This document shows positions 27,647-37,000 of a stretch of DNA of 48,234 nucleotides, one piece after another (the stretch's first letter is position 1; the number at the start of each line of letters is the position of its first letter). The translations under genes and the position numbers were made by a program. The notes beneath the pieces are model-generated. The model was given only the letters and a program-made list of their open reading frames with translations, searched no databases and had not been told where the DNA came from. Location: contig PWJZ01000037.1 of the NCBI GenBank assembly GCA_003559855.1, positions 1-48,234 on the forward strand, in the 5' to 3' direction. The stretch comes from Bacteroidales bacterium (GTDB taxonomy: Bacteria; Bacteroidota; Bacteroidia; Bacteroidales; UBA7960).

Positions 27647-28550
27647 TGATAAAACCCTTATTGTCCTTACAGGACCCACTGCCGTCGGTAAAACCGCTCT
27701 CAGCATTGAAATTGCACAAGAACTCGGTACCGGGATCATTTCTGCCGATGCACGGCAATTCTATAAAGAGCTGAAAATCGGCTCTGCCGCACCCTCAAAG
27801 GAAGAAATGAAAAAAGTGAAACATCATTTCGTAGGTCATCTGACTATTAAAGACTATTACAATGCCTGGATCTTTGAAAACGAAGCTCTGAAAGTAATAA
27901 ACGATCTCTTTATTTCAAAAAATCATGTGATATTGACAGGTGGCTCAGGCCTTTATATTGATGCCGTCTGTCAAGGAATAGAAATATTACCCGATATTGA
28001 CCCTGTAACCAGAAATAACGTAAAAAAAATATACAGGAAAGAAAAATTAACCGGATTAAGAAAAATATTAAAAAAGGTCGATCCGGAATATTACAAAAAT
28101 GCAGACCTTCTAAACCCTAACAGGATAATGCGTGCCATAGAAATATACATGGCAACGGGCAAAAAGCTTTCTCAATATCATGCGGAAAGCAAGCCGAAAA
28201 AACGCCCTTTCAGAATAGTGCGCATTGTATTTAACAGACCAAGACATGAGTTGTTCGACCGAATAGGAAAACGAACCGATGAAATGATTCATCGCGGACT
28301 TGTCGAAGAAGCATGGAGCTTGTTCCCCTACCGCCACTATAACGCATTAAACACCCTTGGATATAAAGAAATTTTTGCTTTCTTCAGTAATGAATATCCT
28401 CTGGCTGCAGCTGTTGATAAAATCAAAACCAATACCAGGCGATACGCAAAAAGACAGCTTACATGGTTCAAAAAATACGACGATGCAATTTGGCTCCAAC
28501 CAGGTGACAAAAAAAAAATTATGCAACTAATTTCATTATCAGATCAATAA
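27624..28550 (+). CDS. miaA: tRNA dimethylallyltransferase
   Basis: The product transfers a dimethylallyl group from DMAPP to N6 of A37 in tRNAs reading UNN codons. The P-loop is GPTAVGKT at about 17-24. The segment SADARQFYKEL contains D42-A-R-Q, where the usual motif is DSRQ; IGSAAPS follows in place of the common GTAKP. YCQGIEILPDIDP, TGGSGLY, NPNRIMRAIEIY and TNTRRYAKRQLTWFKK are all present, so the enzyme looks complete. Three in-frame ATGs (27,603, 27,624 and 27,627) all lie inside the preceding gene; I prefer the ATG-ATG pair because relatives begin about 10-15 residues before the P-loop. It is convergent with the BadF-type kinase gene. Confidence 0.93.
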   Translation: MMTAKTINDKTLIVLTGPTAVGKTALSIEIAQELGTGIISADARQFYKELKIGSAAPSKEEMKKVKHHFVGHLTIKDYYNAWIFENEALKVINDLFISKNHVILTGGSGLYIDAVCQGIEILPDIDPVTRNNVKKIYRKEKLTGLRKILKKVDPEYYKNADLLNPNRIMRAIEIYMATGKKLSQYHAESKPKKRPFRIVRIVFNRPRHELFDRIGKRTDEMIHRGLVEEAWSLFPYRHYNALNTLGYKEIFAFFSNEYPLAAAVDKIKTNTRRYAKRQLTWFKKYDDAIWLQPGDKKKIMQLISLSDQ

Positions 28551-28664
28551 TATCTTACAATAATCCCGTTTTAAGCAAATTGCAACGGAAAACTTCCATT
28601 AAAACCCGCCAGCCAATTGACAATCTTTATAATCTTTAATATGATTGTTTCCCAAAAATCCCGT

Positions 28665-29513
28665 TTACTGAATCCTGTGGACATGAAACTTAATAAGATC
28701 ATCCATTGGTGACCGGATTATTTTTCCGGGGTTTATTTCATGTTTTCGTAAAGCGTTGATGAGGTTTTTTTTGAAATAGAAAGCAATGGAGCCGGTACAA
28801 TTAAGAGTGTATGACCTGTGGTTTGTGAATTCCGAGACCTGTTCACGTATGAATTCATCAAAACATTGTTCTACGTGGTTTTTGACATAGGGATGGTTTG
28901 AATTTTCCCTGATAAAATGAGTGAAGGAAGCAAGGTATTTATTCGGGTTTGGTTTTTTATAAACATGGTTAAGTATTTCTTCATCGGTGATATTATATTT
29001 TTTTTCAAATTCTTTTTGCAATTCAACAGGTATTTTCTTTTTCAGGTATTTTTTTATGAATGTTTTACCAATATGCGCCCCGCTTCCTTCGTCGCCAAAC
29101 ATGTATCCGAGCGAGAACAGACTTTCGGTGATTTTTTTGCCGTCATAGAAACATGAATTTGAACCGGTACCCAAAATACAGGCTATGCCGGGTTTATTTC
29201 CCAGGAGCGCTCTTGCCGCAGCAAGCATGTCATGACCAACAAATATGTCTGCCTCAGGAAATATGCGTTTAAAAGCATTTTTTACTATTTCAGTCTTTTC
29301 ATGTGAAGAACATCCGGCCCCGTAAAAATCAACCCTTTTTATTGTTTCCGGCTCAATATAACGATGAAAGACAGGACGCACTTCACAAAAAATTTGTTCG
29401 CCCGACTTAAAGTAAGGATTAATGCCGGTAGTCTGAAAGCTGGCTTCCTTCTTCTTTTCGCGGATCAGAACCCAATCGGTTTTTGTGCTTCCACTGTCGG
29501 CTATTAGCTGCAT
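28665..29513 (-). CDS. BadF/BadG-type ATPase, N-acetylglucosamine-kinase-like
   Basis: This 282-residue protein of the ASKHA (actin-like) fold has the phosphate-1 motif IADSGSTKTDWVLI at 3-16, CILGTGSNSCFYDGK at ~108-122 (phosphate-2) and GYMFGDEGSGAHIGK at ~130-144. This is the BadF/BadG/BcrA/BcrD family in the short form seen in Bacteroidota and usually described as N-acetylglucosamine kinase-like. The actual substrate is not established. It starts 15 bp after the cdaA stop and is the third gene of an apparent folP-cdaA-kinase operon. That arrangement raises a possible link between c-di-AMP signalling and amino-sugar or cell-wall recycling, as inference only. Confidence 0.87.
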   Translation of the reverse strand: MQLIADSGSTKTDWVLIREKKKEASFQTTGINPYFKSGEQIFCEVRPVFHRYIEPETIKRVDFYGAGCSSHEKTEIVKNAFKRIFPEADIFVGHDMLAAARALLGNKPGIACILGTGSNSCFYDGKKITESLFSLGYMFGDEGSGAHIGKTFIKKYLKKKIPVELQKEFEKKYNITDEEILNHVYKKPNPNKYLASFTHFIRENSNHPYVKNHVEQCFDEFIREQVSEFTNHRSYTLNCTGSIAFYFKKNLINALRKHEINPGKIIRSPMDDLIKFHVHRIQ

Positions 29514-29528
29514 ATTGTTCTTTTTGAT

Positions 29529-30323
29529 CTATGCCATAAACTCCTTGGCAAGGTATTCTTTGAGTTGAACCGGCTTGATGTTTTTTTTCATTTCACCGTC
29601 TTTGAACCACGATATCTTCCCTGTCTGTTCGCTAACTGCAATAGCTACTGCATCGGAGTGTTCGGTAATACCAAGGGCTGCCCTGTGACGCAGGCCCATG
29701 TGAGCGGGAAAACGGGGTTTATCCGAAACCGGCAACACACATCGGGCAGCCGCTATCTTATTGTTGGTGATGATAACAGCACCGTCATGCAAAGGACTGT
29801 TCCTGAAAAAAATATTTTCCAGTAAGTTTTCAGAAACTTTGGCATCAAGAATCTCGCCGGTCTCAAGATAATACTCAAGATTGTTTTCCTTAGTAATTAC
29901 TATTAATGCACCGGTCTTGTTTTTTGAAAAAGTTTCGCATGCGTTTACTACAGGTGCTATATTAAGCGAAAATTGATCGTCAAATTGCCAGAATCTTTTG
30001 AAAAAACTTTTTGAACCCTTGTTAATGATCGACCGTGTTCCTATCATCAACAAAAACTTTCTCATCTCGGGTTGAAAAACAATGATAAGAGCCAGAACAC
30101 CCACGCTCATAAACTGACCCAGTATTTCACTCAGCAACTCCATTTCAAAGATCCGTACCATCCACCACAACAAATATATAGACAATATGCCAAGGAATAT
30201 GTACATCGCTCCTGTGCCGCGAATCAAATAATACAAACGGTAAAGCAAAAATGCAACAAGCAAAATATCCAATACATCCAAAAAACGTATATTGATGAAT
30301 GCTGGTAATAAAGGAAAAAACAT
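29529..30323 (-). CDS. cdaA: Diadenylate cyclase CdaA
   Basis: The product makes cyclic di-AMP from two ATP at the membrane. Three transmembrane helices occupy about residues 17-34, 39-56 and 65-83, followed by the DisA_N catalytic domain. The signature residues are present: D180-G181-A182 in LHDGAVII, and R212-H213-R214 in GLRHRAALG, followed by ITEHSDAVAIAVSE. The 264-residue length matches CdaA from other bacteria. In Firmicutes cdaA is followed by cdaR and glmM; here it is flanked by folP (68 bp upstream) and the BadF-type kinase (15 bp downstream), so no CdaR-like regulator is encoded alongside. Confidence 0.94.
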   Translation of the reverse strand: MFFPLLPAFINIRFLDVLDILLVAFLLYRLYYLIRGTGAMYIFLGILSIYLLWWMVRIFEMELLSEILGQFMSVGVLALIIVFQPEMRKFLLMIGTRSIINKGSKSFFKRFWQFDDQFSLNIAPVVNACETFSKNKTGALIVITKENNLEYYLETGEILDAKVSENLLENIFFRNSPLHDGAVIITNNKIAAARCVLPVSDKPRFPAHMGLRHRAALGITEHSDAVAIAVSEQTGKISWFKDGEMKKNIKPVQLKEYLAKEFMA

Positions 30324-30391
30324 CGTTTAAATCATTAACAATATTACAACATCGTGTGGCTAAGTTTACTGCAAAGGTAACAATAACAGAA

Positions 30392-31252
30392 TTACCCTGC
30401 CTGCCGGTATTTTTCAATAAGCTTTATAGCTTCAACGGCTTGTTTTACATCATGAACCCTGAGTATATCCGCTCCTTTTGTTAATGCTATTGCGTTGAGA
30501 ACCGTTGTTCCGTTAAGGGCATCATCAGGCTGAATATTTAATACCTTGTTAATCATAGATTTTCTTGACAAACCAACCACAACCGGAAGCTCAAATATTT
30601 TGAAATAATCAAGCTTTTTAAGCAACTCATAGTTATGATCAACCGTTTTTCCAAAACCAAAGCCCGGGTCAATAATAATATCCCTGACACCCGCTTTTCG
30701 CAGTTCTTCAATTTTTTGCGAAAAATAAAAAAATATTTCTTCAACAAGGTCATTGTAAACAGGATTTTTTTGCATGTTTTCCGGTTTCCCTTTAATATGC
30801 ATCATTATATATGGCACATTATGCCGGGCAATCGTTTCACACATTTTCGGGTCAAAGTTTCCTGCCGAAATATCGTTGATAATATGAGCCCCGTTCTTAA
30901 TTACAGCACTGGCAGTGGATGAATTATATGTATCAACTGATATTACTGCCGAAGAAAAATTTTTCAATATTGATTCCAAAACGGGAAGTATCCTTTGTTG
31001 CTCCTCGTCGGGTGAAACAAGTTTGGCTCCCGGACGCGTTGAAACTGCCCCTATATCAAGAATGGAAGCACCCTCATACAACATCTTCTCGGATTGCTTC
31101 AAAATCTCCCAGATGCTTTTATACCTGCCTCCGTCGTAAAAGGAATCAGGAGTAATATTTATGATCCCCATTACAACAGGTGAGGATAAATTTATAATTT
31201 TACCACCACAATTTATTGTTCTTTTTGAATTAAAATAGTTATCTTTCACCAT
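30392..31252 (-). CDS. folP: Dihydropteroate synthase
   Basis: The product condenses 6-hydroxymethyl-dihydropterin pyrophosphate with p-aminobenzoate in folate synthesis; it is the sulfonamide target. The 286-residue TIM barrel shows MGIINITPDSFYDGG at ~28-42, SILDIGAVSTRPGA at ~60-73, IIDPGFGFGKTVDHNYELL at ~192-210, and VVVGLSRKSM. All expected pterin-binding motifs are there. It is divergent from the DUF1599 gene with only 28 bp between the start codons, so the promoters must overlap or enter the coding regions. It is first in a minus-strand operon with cdaA. Confidence 0.95.
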   Translation of the reverse strand: MVKDNYFNSKRTINCGGKIINLSSPVVMGIINITPDSFYDGGRYKSIWEILKQSEKMLYEGASILDIGAVSTRPGAKLVSPDEEQQRILPVLESILKNFSSAVISVDTYNSSTASAVIKNGAHIINDISAGNFDPKMCETIARHNVPYIMMHIKGKPENMQKNPVYNDLVEEIFFYFSQKIEELRKAGVRDIIIDPGFGFGKTVDHNYELLKKLDYFKIFELPVVVGLSRKSMINKVLNIQPDDALNGTTVLNAIALTKGADILRVHDVKQAVEAIKLIEKYRQAG

Positions 31253-31280
31253 CTTATTAGCATAATTTACATTTAAAAAG

Positions 31281-31847
31281 ATGAATAAAGATCCTCAAAC
31301 AATAACCGTTGAACAATTCCGGCGCATAAAGGAACTCTGCATGAACGTCTTTCTTGCCAAAATGAAAGATTATGGCAGCGCATGGCGAATTTTAAGACCT
31401 CCGTCCTTAACAGACCAGATATATATCAAAGCGCAACGAATACGCTCACTGCAGGACAAAGGTACGCAAAAAATCAACGAAGGAATAAAGTCCGAATTTA
31501 TCGGAATAATCAATTACTGCATTATGGCTGTCATTCAACTCGAATTGGGTAACAGTGACAAACCCGACCTCTCAACCAGGGAAGCCGTTAAGCTTTACGA
31601 CAAATACTATGAAAGTGCGTTTGAACTGATGCAAAACAAAAACCATGATTATGGCGAAGCCTGGCGGAAAATGCGTATTTCCTCCCTGGCTGATATTATA
31701 CTTATGAAACTTCTGAGAATAAAGCAAATAGAAAATAACAAGGGAAAAACTTCCATATCAGAGGGTATAGATGCCAACCTTTATGATATAATCAATTATG
31801 CGGCTTTTGCCTTAATAAAAATGGAGGTGGAAGGCGAAACAGAATAA
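31281..31847 (+). CDS. DUF1599 protein with internal duplication
   Basis: This 188-residue cytoplasmic protein consists of two copies of one helical module. The first is KMKDYGSAWRILRPPSLTDQ...NEGIKSEFIGIINYCIMAVIQLE at ~25-92. The second is NKNHDYGEAWRKMRISSLAD...SEGIDANLYDIINYAAFALIKME at ~118-184. This arrangement and the YG.AWR...SL.D motif identify the DUF1599 family, whose function is unknown. A possible -33/-7 pair is TTTC at 31,244 and TACATTTA at 31,268 (20 bp apart), which would give an almost leaderless mRNA. It is divergent from folP. Confidence 0.87.
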   Translation: MNKDPQTITVEQFRRIKELCMNVFLAKMKDYGSAWRILRPPSLTDQIYIKAQRIRSLQDKGTQKINEGIKSEFIGIINYCIMAVIQLELGNSDKPDLSTREAVKLYDKYYESAFELMQNKNHDYGEAWRKMRISSLADIILMKLLRIKQIENNKGKTSISEGIDANLYDIINYAAFALIKMEVEGETE

Positions 31848-32374
31848 CCGCAGGGGTTTTTTTGCCTGAGAAAAAATGCCAAACAGGTTAAAGGTACGTT
31901 ACTTAACCAATATTGCCGGATTATAAAAACTAAAATCAAACGTTAGTACCTGCCTTGTAATTAAAAATTATTCTTAAAGCCTTACAAAAGGCATTTCGTC
32001 TGAATAAAATATGGTTAAACGCATGGTTTATAATAATATAAATCTTGCAAACGAACATTAATAAATCCGGTGCTGCAAAGCACTCATGCTTTATTACAAC
32101 TTTCTGTACCCGTATAAATGCAACAGGCTGTTAAACCGTTTACTCGAATTGCCGGTACGATAGCTTCGCTAAGTTCATCTTGTTCATTATCTTTTTTAAA
32201 AGCCGGTGAATGAGGGTGTTTCAACTAAAAAAAATTTATGAACGGGTTTCGGTAATTTTACGTTATGATATTTAACTTATTTTACTATCTTTACAATTCA
32301 ACTGATCTTTACAATATCCGATAATTGATCATTTAAAACATGTTTTTAAAATATCTGACTTAAAATTTCACAAT
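31848..32374. other. Intergenic region (527 bp)
   Basis: I find no ORF, RNA gene or strong terminator here. As I recall, other Bacteroidales carry a DoxX-family membrane protein gene between the DUF1599 gene and tpiA, and none is recognisable in this gap. Several in-frame stops occur in all frames. The last ~100 bp probably hold the tpiA promoter, but I see no exact TAnnTTTG (TATCTTTA at 32,288 is the nearest). Confidence 0.5.
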
Positions 32375-33148
32375 ATGCGAAAAAAGATTGCAGCAGGTAA
32401 CTGGAAGATGAACATGACACTTGAAGAAGGCAAAAAACTGGCAGGCGAGATATGTGATATGATTTCGAAGCGACCTCTTAAAACCATGAAAGCCAATCCC
32501 GGTGTTATTTTCTTTACACCTTTCATCCATCTTGTTGAGATTTCAAAAATTATCAGAGGCCTTGAAGGTGTTTATGTGGGAGCACAAAACTGTTACAGCA
32601 AGCCATCGGGTGCCTATACCGGCGAGGTATCGGCACCAATGATAAGATCTGCCGGGGCTACCCATGTGTTGATCGGACATTCCGAAAGGCGTAATTTGTT
32701 TGATGAACATAATAAAATGCTTGCGGCAAAAGCCTCCATTGCCATAGAAAATGGTCTGAAGGTAGTATTTTGTTGTGGAGAGTCGCTCGGGGAAAGGGAA
32801 AATAAAAAACATTTCGATGTGGTAGAACAACAACTCAAAGAAGGACTGTTTTGGATGGATGAAGAGTCATTTTCAAATATCATTATTGCTTACGAACCCG
32901 TATGGGCTATAGGCACAGGCATAACGGCAACACCGGTGCAGGCCGGGGAAATGCACACTTTAATACGTAAACTGATATCAGAAAAATTTGGAGAAAAAAT
33001 CGCAGAGAACTGTACTATACTTTATGGCGGAAGTTGTAATTCTAAAAATGCGCAAGAACTCTTTCAACAAAAAAATGTTGATGGAGGCTTGATTGGTGGC
33101 GCATCGCTTAAAGCAGGCGATTTTTTTAAGATCATTCAGTCTTTCTGA
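32375..33148 (+). CDS. tpiA: Triosephosphate isomerase
   Basis: The product interconverts dihydroxyacetone phosphate and glyceraldehyde 3-phosphate in glycolysis and gluconeogenesis. The 257 residues form the standard TIM barrel: K11 in AAGNWKMN, catalytic H102 in LIGHSERR, catalytic E174 in AYEPVWAIGTG, and phosphate-binding GGS in ILYGGSCNS plus GGLIGGASLK. It is complete and of normal length. prmA starts 11 bp downstream and the 1,507-residue protein gene 19 bp after that, so tpiA heads a likely three-gene transcript. Confidence 0.97.
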   Translation: MRKKIAAGNWKMNMTLEEGKKLAGEICDMISKRPLKTMKANPGVIFFTPFIHLVEISKIIRGLEGVYVGAQNCYSKPSGAYTGEVSAPMIRSAGATHVLIGHSERRNLFDEHNKMLAAKASIAIENGLKVVFCCGESLGERENKKHFDVVEQQLKEGLFWMDEESFSNIIIAYEPVWAIGTGITATPVQAGEMHTLIRKLISEKFGEKIAENCTILYGGSCNSKNAQELFQQKNVDGGLIGGASLKAGDFFKIIQSF

Positions 33149-33159
33149 ATTTAAATTAA

Positions 33160-34002
33160 ATGAATTTCAAATACAAAGAGGTTGTTTTTAAAGTCAAACC
33201 TTGTAATCCCTGGCGCGATATTCTGATCAACCTGCTGGCTGATATCGGCTATGAGAGCTTTGAAGAAATTGACGGCGGATGTAAGGCTTATATTAAAAAC
33301 GAATTGTTTGATGAAAATAAATTGAATACCATTGATCTGAAACTAATGTTCAATAAAAATGTCAAAATAAGCTTTACCTGCGGAGAAGTGGAAAACATGA
33401 ACTGGAATGAAGAGTGGGAAAAAAATTACAAACCGGTAACCATAGCAGGCAAATGTTATATCCGCGCTCCATTTCACCACTCAAAATCCGATATGCTATT
33501 GGAAATAATCATTGAACCGAAAATGTCGTTCGGCACAGGACATCATAAAACAACCGCTTTGATCGTTGAATTTTTACTGGAAACTGATATGAAAAACAGA
33601 TCGGTACTTGATATGGGATGCGGTACCGGCGTGCAGGCAATAATCTCAAAAAAACTTGGTGCAAAAAAAGTTACTGCTATCGACAATTATATTAGCGCCT
33701 GTGAAAATACAATAGAAAATATAAACAATAATAATGTTGATGTAAAGGTTTTATATGGTAGTAGTAATTTGCTCGGTGAAGAATTTTATGACATTATTAT
33801 TGCCAACATTACAAAAAATGTTTTGCTGGAAGATATGCATAAATATACGGAAATACTATATTCTTCAGGAATTCTTTTTCTGAGCGGGTTCCTGAAAAAA
33901 GACATTAACGATATGGTAAATAAAGCGAAAATATTGGGATTGACGTTAAAGCAACAAAAGATCAGTAAGGGATGGGCTGCATTGAAAATGGTTAAAAATT
34001 AA
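33160..34002 (+). CDS. prmA: Ribosomal protein L11 methyltransferase
   Basis: This SAM-dependent methyltransferase trimethylates lysines and the N-terminal amine of ribosomal protein L11. Of the 280 residues, the N-terminal ~100 form the L11-recognition domain (WNEEWEKNYKPV). The Rossmann-like catalytic domain has SFGTGHHKTT at ~125-134, VLDMGCGTGVQAI at ~148-160, and the PrmA-typical DIIIANITKNVLLE. It is embedded between tpiA and the large exported protein gene with short gaps. Confidence 0.95.
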   Translation: MNFKYKEVVFKVKPCNPWRDILINLLADIGYESFEEIDGGCKAYIKNELFDENKLNTIDLKLMFNKNVKISFTCGEVENMNWNEEWEKNYKPVTIAGKCYIRAPFHHSKSDMLLEIIIEPKMSFGTGHHKTTALIVEFLLETDMKNRSVLDMGCGTGVQAIISKKLGAKKVTAIDNYISACENTIENINNNNVDVKVLYGSSNLLGEEFYDIIIANITKNVLLEDMHKYTEILYSSGILFLSGFLKKDINDMVNKAKILGLTLKQQKISKGWAALKMVKN

Positions 34003-34021
34003 AATCTGTAAAACACATTTT

Positions 34022-37000
34022 ATGAGATATTTAGGCTTATTGTATAAATTTTCCACATTTTTGATCATATTATGGTGTTTTTTCACTCATAACGCCTTAT
34101 CGAAAACCTATAATCAGGAAGAACAGGCAAAAGATTCGTTATTGATTGAGATCAGGGAAGATTTCAATGAAATAAACCGTCAATACCGTGATAAAGCGAC
34201 AGCCCTACTGGATACTTTTGAAATTTTATGGCTAAGCGATCAATTCAGCCAGCCACAAAAAGAGACCATAATAAACACCTTCGCCAGCTTTAAGAACATG
34301 CGATTACGTGTATGGCCTGATATAAGCTTGTACATCGAAACCCTGGTTGAAGTAAAAAACACCAACAATCCGGATAAGAATTTTCTGGCTTTGCACGATG
34401 GGTTTAATGACTGGCTAAATGTACGCGATCAACGCCGTTTTTTGTCTTTTCTTGAAAAAACACTCCTGCTTTTTAAGAAAAACTATTTATTCGAAGCACG
34501 TACGGTAAAATGGAAATTCAGCCATGATGATTATTACATGGAGTTTGATTCTGTCATAAAGGTCAGTTTTGATAAAGATGGCGATCTGATAGGCTATTCC
34601 ATGTATGACAGCATAGTTGTCAGACAGACTACAGGTACCTTTTATCTTCTTGATGATGTTTGGAAAGGAAATTACGGTAAATACACGTGGAAGAGGGTAA
34701 ATGTTGATCCCGACTATGTATTTGCCGAGTTTGACAAATACAGCATTGATTTGAGTTTGCCTCGTTTTAGCATAGATTCGGTAAGGTTTTATAATTTTTA
34801 TTATTTTTCCCATCCTTTGCTGGGAGAACTCCACGAAAGGATGGTGTCGGATATACGTCCTGAAAACGCCAGATATCCGCGTTTCAACTCCTATCAGGCC
34901 ATTCATGAGATCACTGATCTGTTTCCTAATATTGATTATGTAGGTGGGTTTACCATGTCGGGGCAAAGAGTTCTCGGTACGGCAGCAGACGATCAGATGG
35001 CAAGCATAAAAATATACCGAAATGATTCCTTGTTTGTTACTGCAAGAGCTGAAACATTCAGCATAAGGCACGATCGTATCAATTCCCGAAGAGCAGCCGT
35101 AAGCGTACATATAGCCGGAGACTCTGTATACCATCCCGGTATTGAAATGAGATACCTGCATGAAAAAAATGAATTTTCATTGACCAGAGATGAGCAAGGT
35201 ATCTCAAGAGCACCATTTCAAAACACATACCATAAAATGGACATGTATTGCGAAGCAATGTACTGGGATATTGAAAAATCAATAATTGAATTCAAAACAA
35301 TGAGGGGAATAGGAGACCGGAGCGAGGCTGTTTTTGAATCAAATGACTTTTTCAGCGAACTAAGGTTTATACGACTGCAAGGTATTGACAACATACATCC
35401 CTTGGGCAGGCTGGCAAGGTACTCAAGAGAAAGAAACTCGCGTAAATTCTCTATAAAGGATTACGCCAGGCATATAAGGGTTGACCCGAACAGCGTAAAA
35501 ACACAGTTAATAAATTTTTCATACTTTGGATTCCTGTCAATAGAACCTGACGATGAAACAGTATCACTTAACGACCGGCTATTTCATTATATAGGTGCAT
35601 ATTCAGGCAATAATGACTTCGATGCTTTACAAATATCCTCAAACGCACCAGTAAATGCAGAAGTTAACCTGCATAATTTTGACATGAAAATTCACGGTGT
35701 TAAAAGGATCCCTCTGAGTGATGCCAAAAATGTGATGATACATCCCTATGGTCAAACAATAACAATGCAAAAAAACCGTGATATCTATTTTCACGGAAGG
35801 ATTGAATCAGGGCTGTTCGACTTTTACGGTAAAGAATTTTTATTTAATTATGATGATTTTAGGATAGACCTGATAAATACCGACTCGATGACCTTCAGTG
35901 TGAGATCGCACGAACCCGATGCACGCGGACAATATTCACTGGTTCGTGTAAGAACGGTATTAGAGGGTATTAACGGCGAGCTGTTTATTGACCATCCGGA
36001 AAATAAATCCGGAAACCTGCCTTATCCGCGTTACCCTATTTTTAACAGTGACAACGAATCTTTTGTTTACTATGACCGTGAGTTTATCCAGGATGGAGTT
36101 TACAGGCGTGAAGACCTATATTTCAAAATAACCCCATTTTCAATTGACAGCCTCGACCATGCCACAACAGAAAATATTGCCTTTGACGGGGTTTTTGTTT
36201 CAAACGGAATTTTTCCCGATATTTATGACTATCTGACAGTACAGCCCGATTATTCTCTGGGCTTCCTGGTACATACTCCCGAAGAGGGGTATCCCGTCTA
36301 TGAAGGTAAAGCCAGATATAACGGCCCTGTTAATATGAGTTATGAAGGATTGAAAGCAAACGGTCAGCTTAAATTCCTTAACGCTACCGTGCAAGTCAAA
36401 GAAATGCTTATGTATCTCGACTCGGCCAGAGCCGATGTGGACATTTTCACCATTGAAGAACAATCCGAACCAATCAAATTCCCGTCAGTATACGCAAGTA
36501 ATGTGGATATGCTCTATTTGCCCGCCGATGACAAGCTTACCGTAAATCACATCGATAAACCAATAGATATTTTTGACGGCTTGGCAAAAATAAAAGGAGG
36601 TATTACGGTCTCACCAAAAGGATTGGACGGTCATGGTGACCTTGAAATCTTTGATGGCAGAATGATATCCGATAATTACATCTTTCATCACGACGAAATG
36701 GAATCTTCAAATACTACACTGATATTCGAAACTCCAACCAAAGAAAGAATAAATCTAAAACTAAACAATTATGAAACTTTAGTAGATGTGTATAACAGGA
36801 AAGGCAAGTTCAAAGCATCTGACGAAACATCTTACATTGATATGCCTATAAACAGGTACGTATCATTTATGGATAAGCTTCATTGGGACCACGAACAAAA
36901 GCAAATGATAATGCACAATCAAAGGGGAAGAAACAGATTTGACCTGGAAGATCTAAGCCCTGAAGAGCTGATAGATACCGATTTCAGCGGGTATGAGTTT

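Noticed and set aside
34487-35161. 224-codon antisense ORF inside the 1,507-residue protein gene
   Set aside because: The plus-strand gene is continuous with a signal peptide. The antisense frame shows no domain and is a composition effect.
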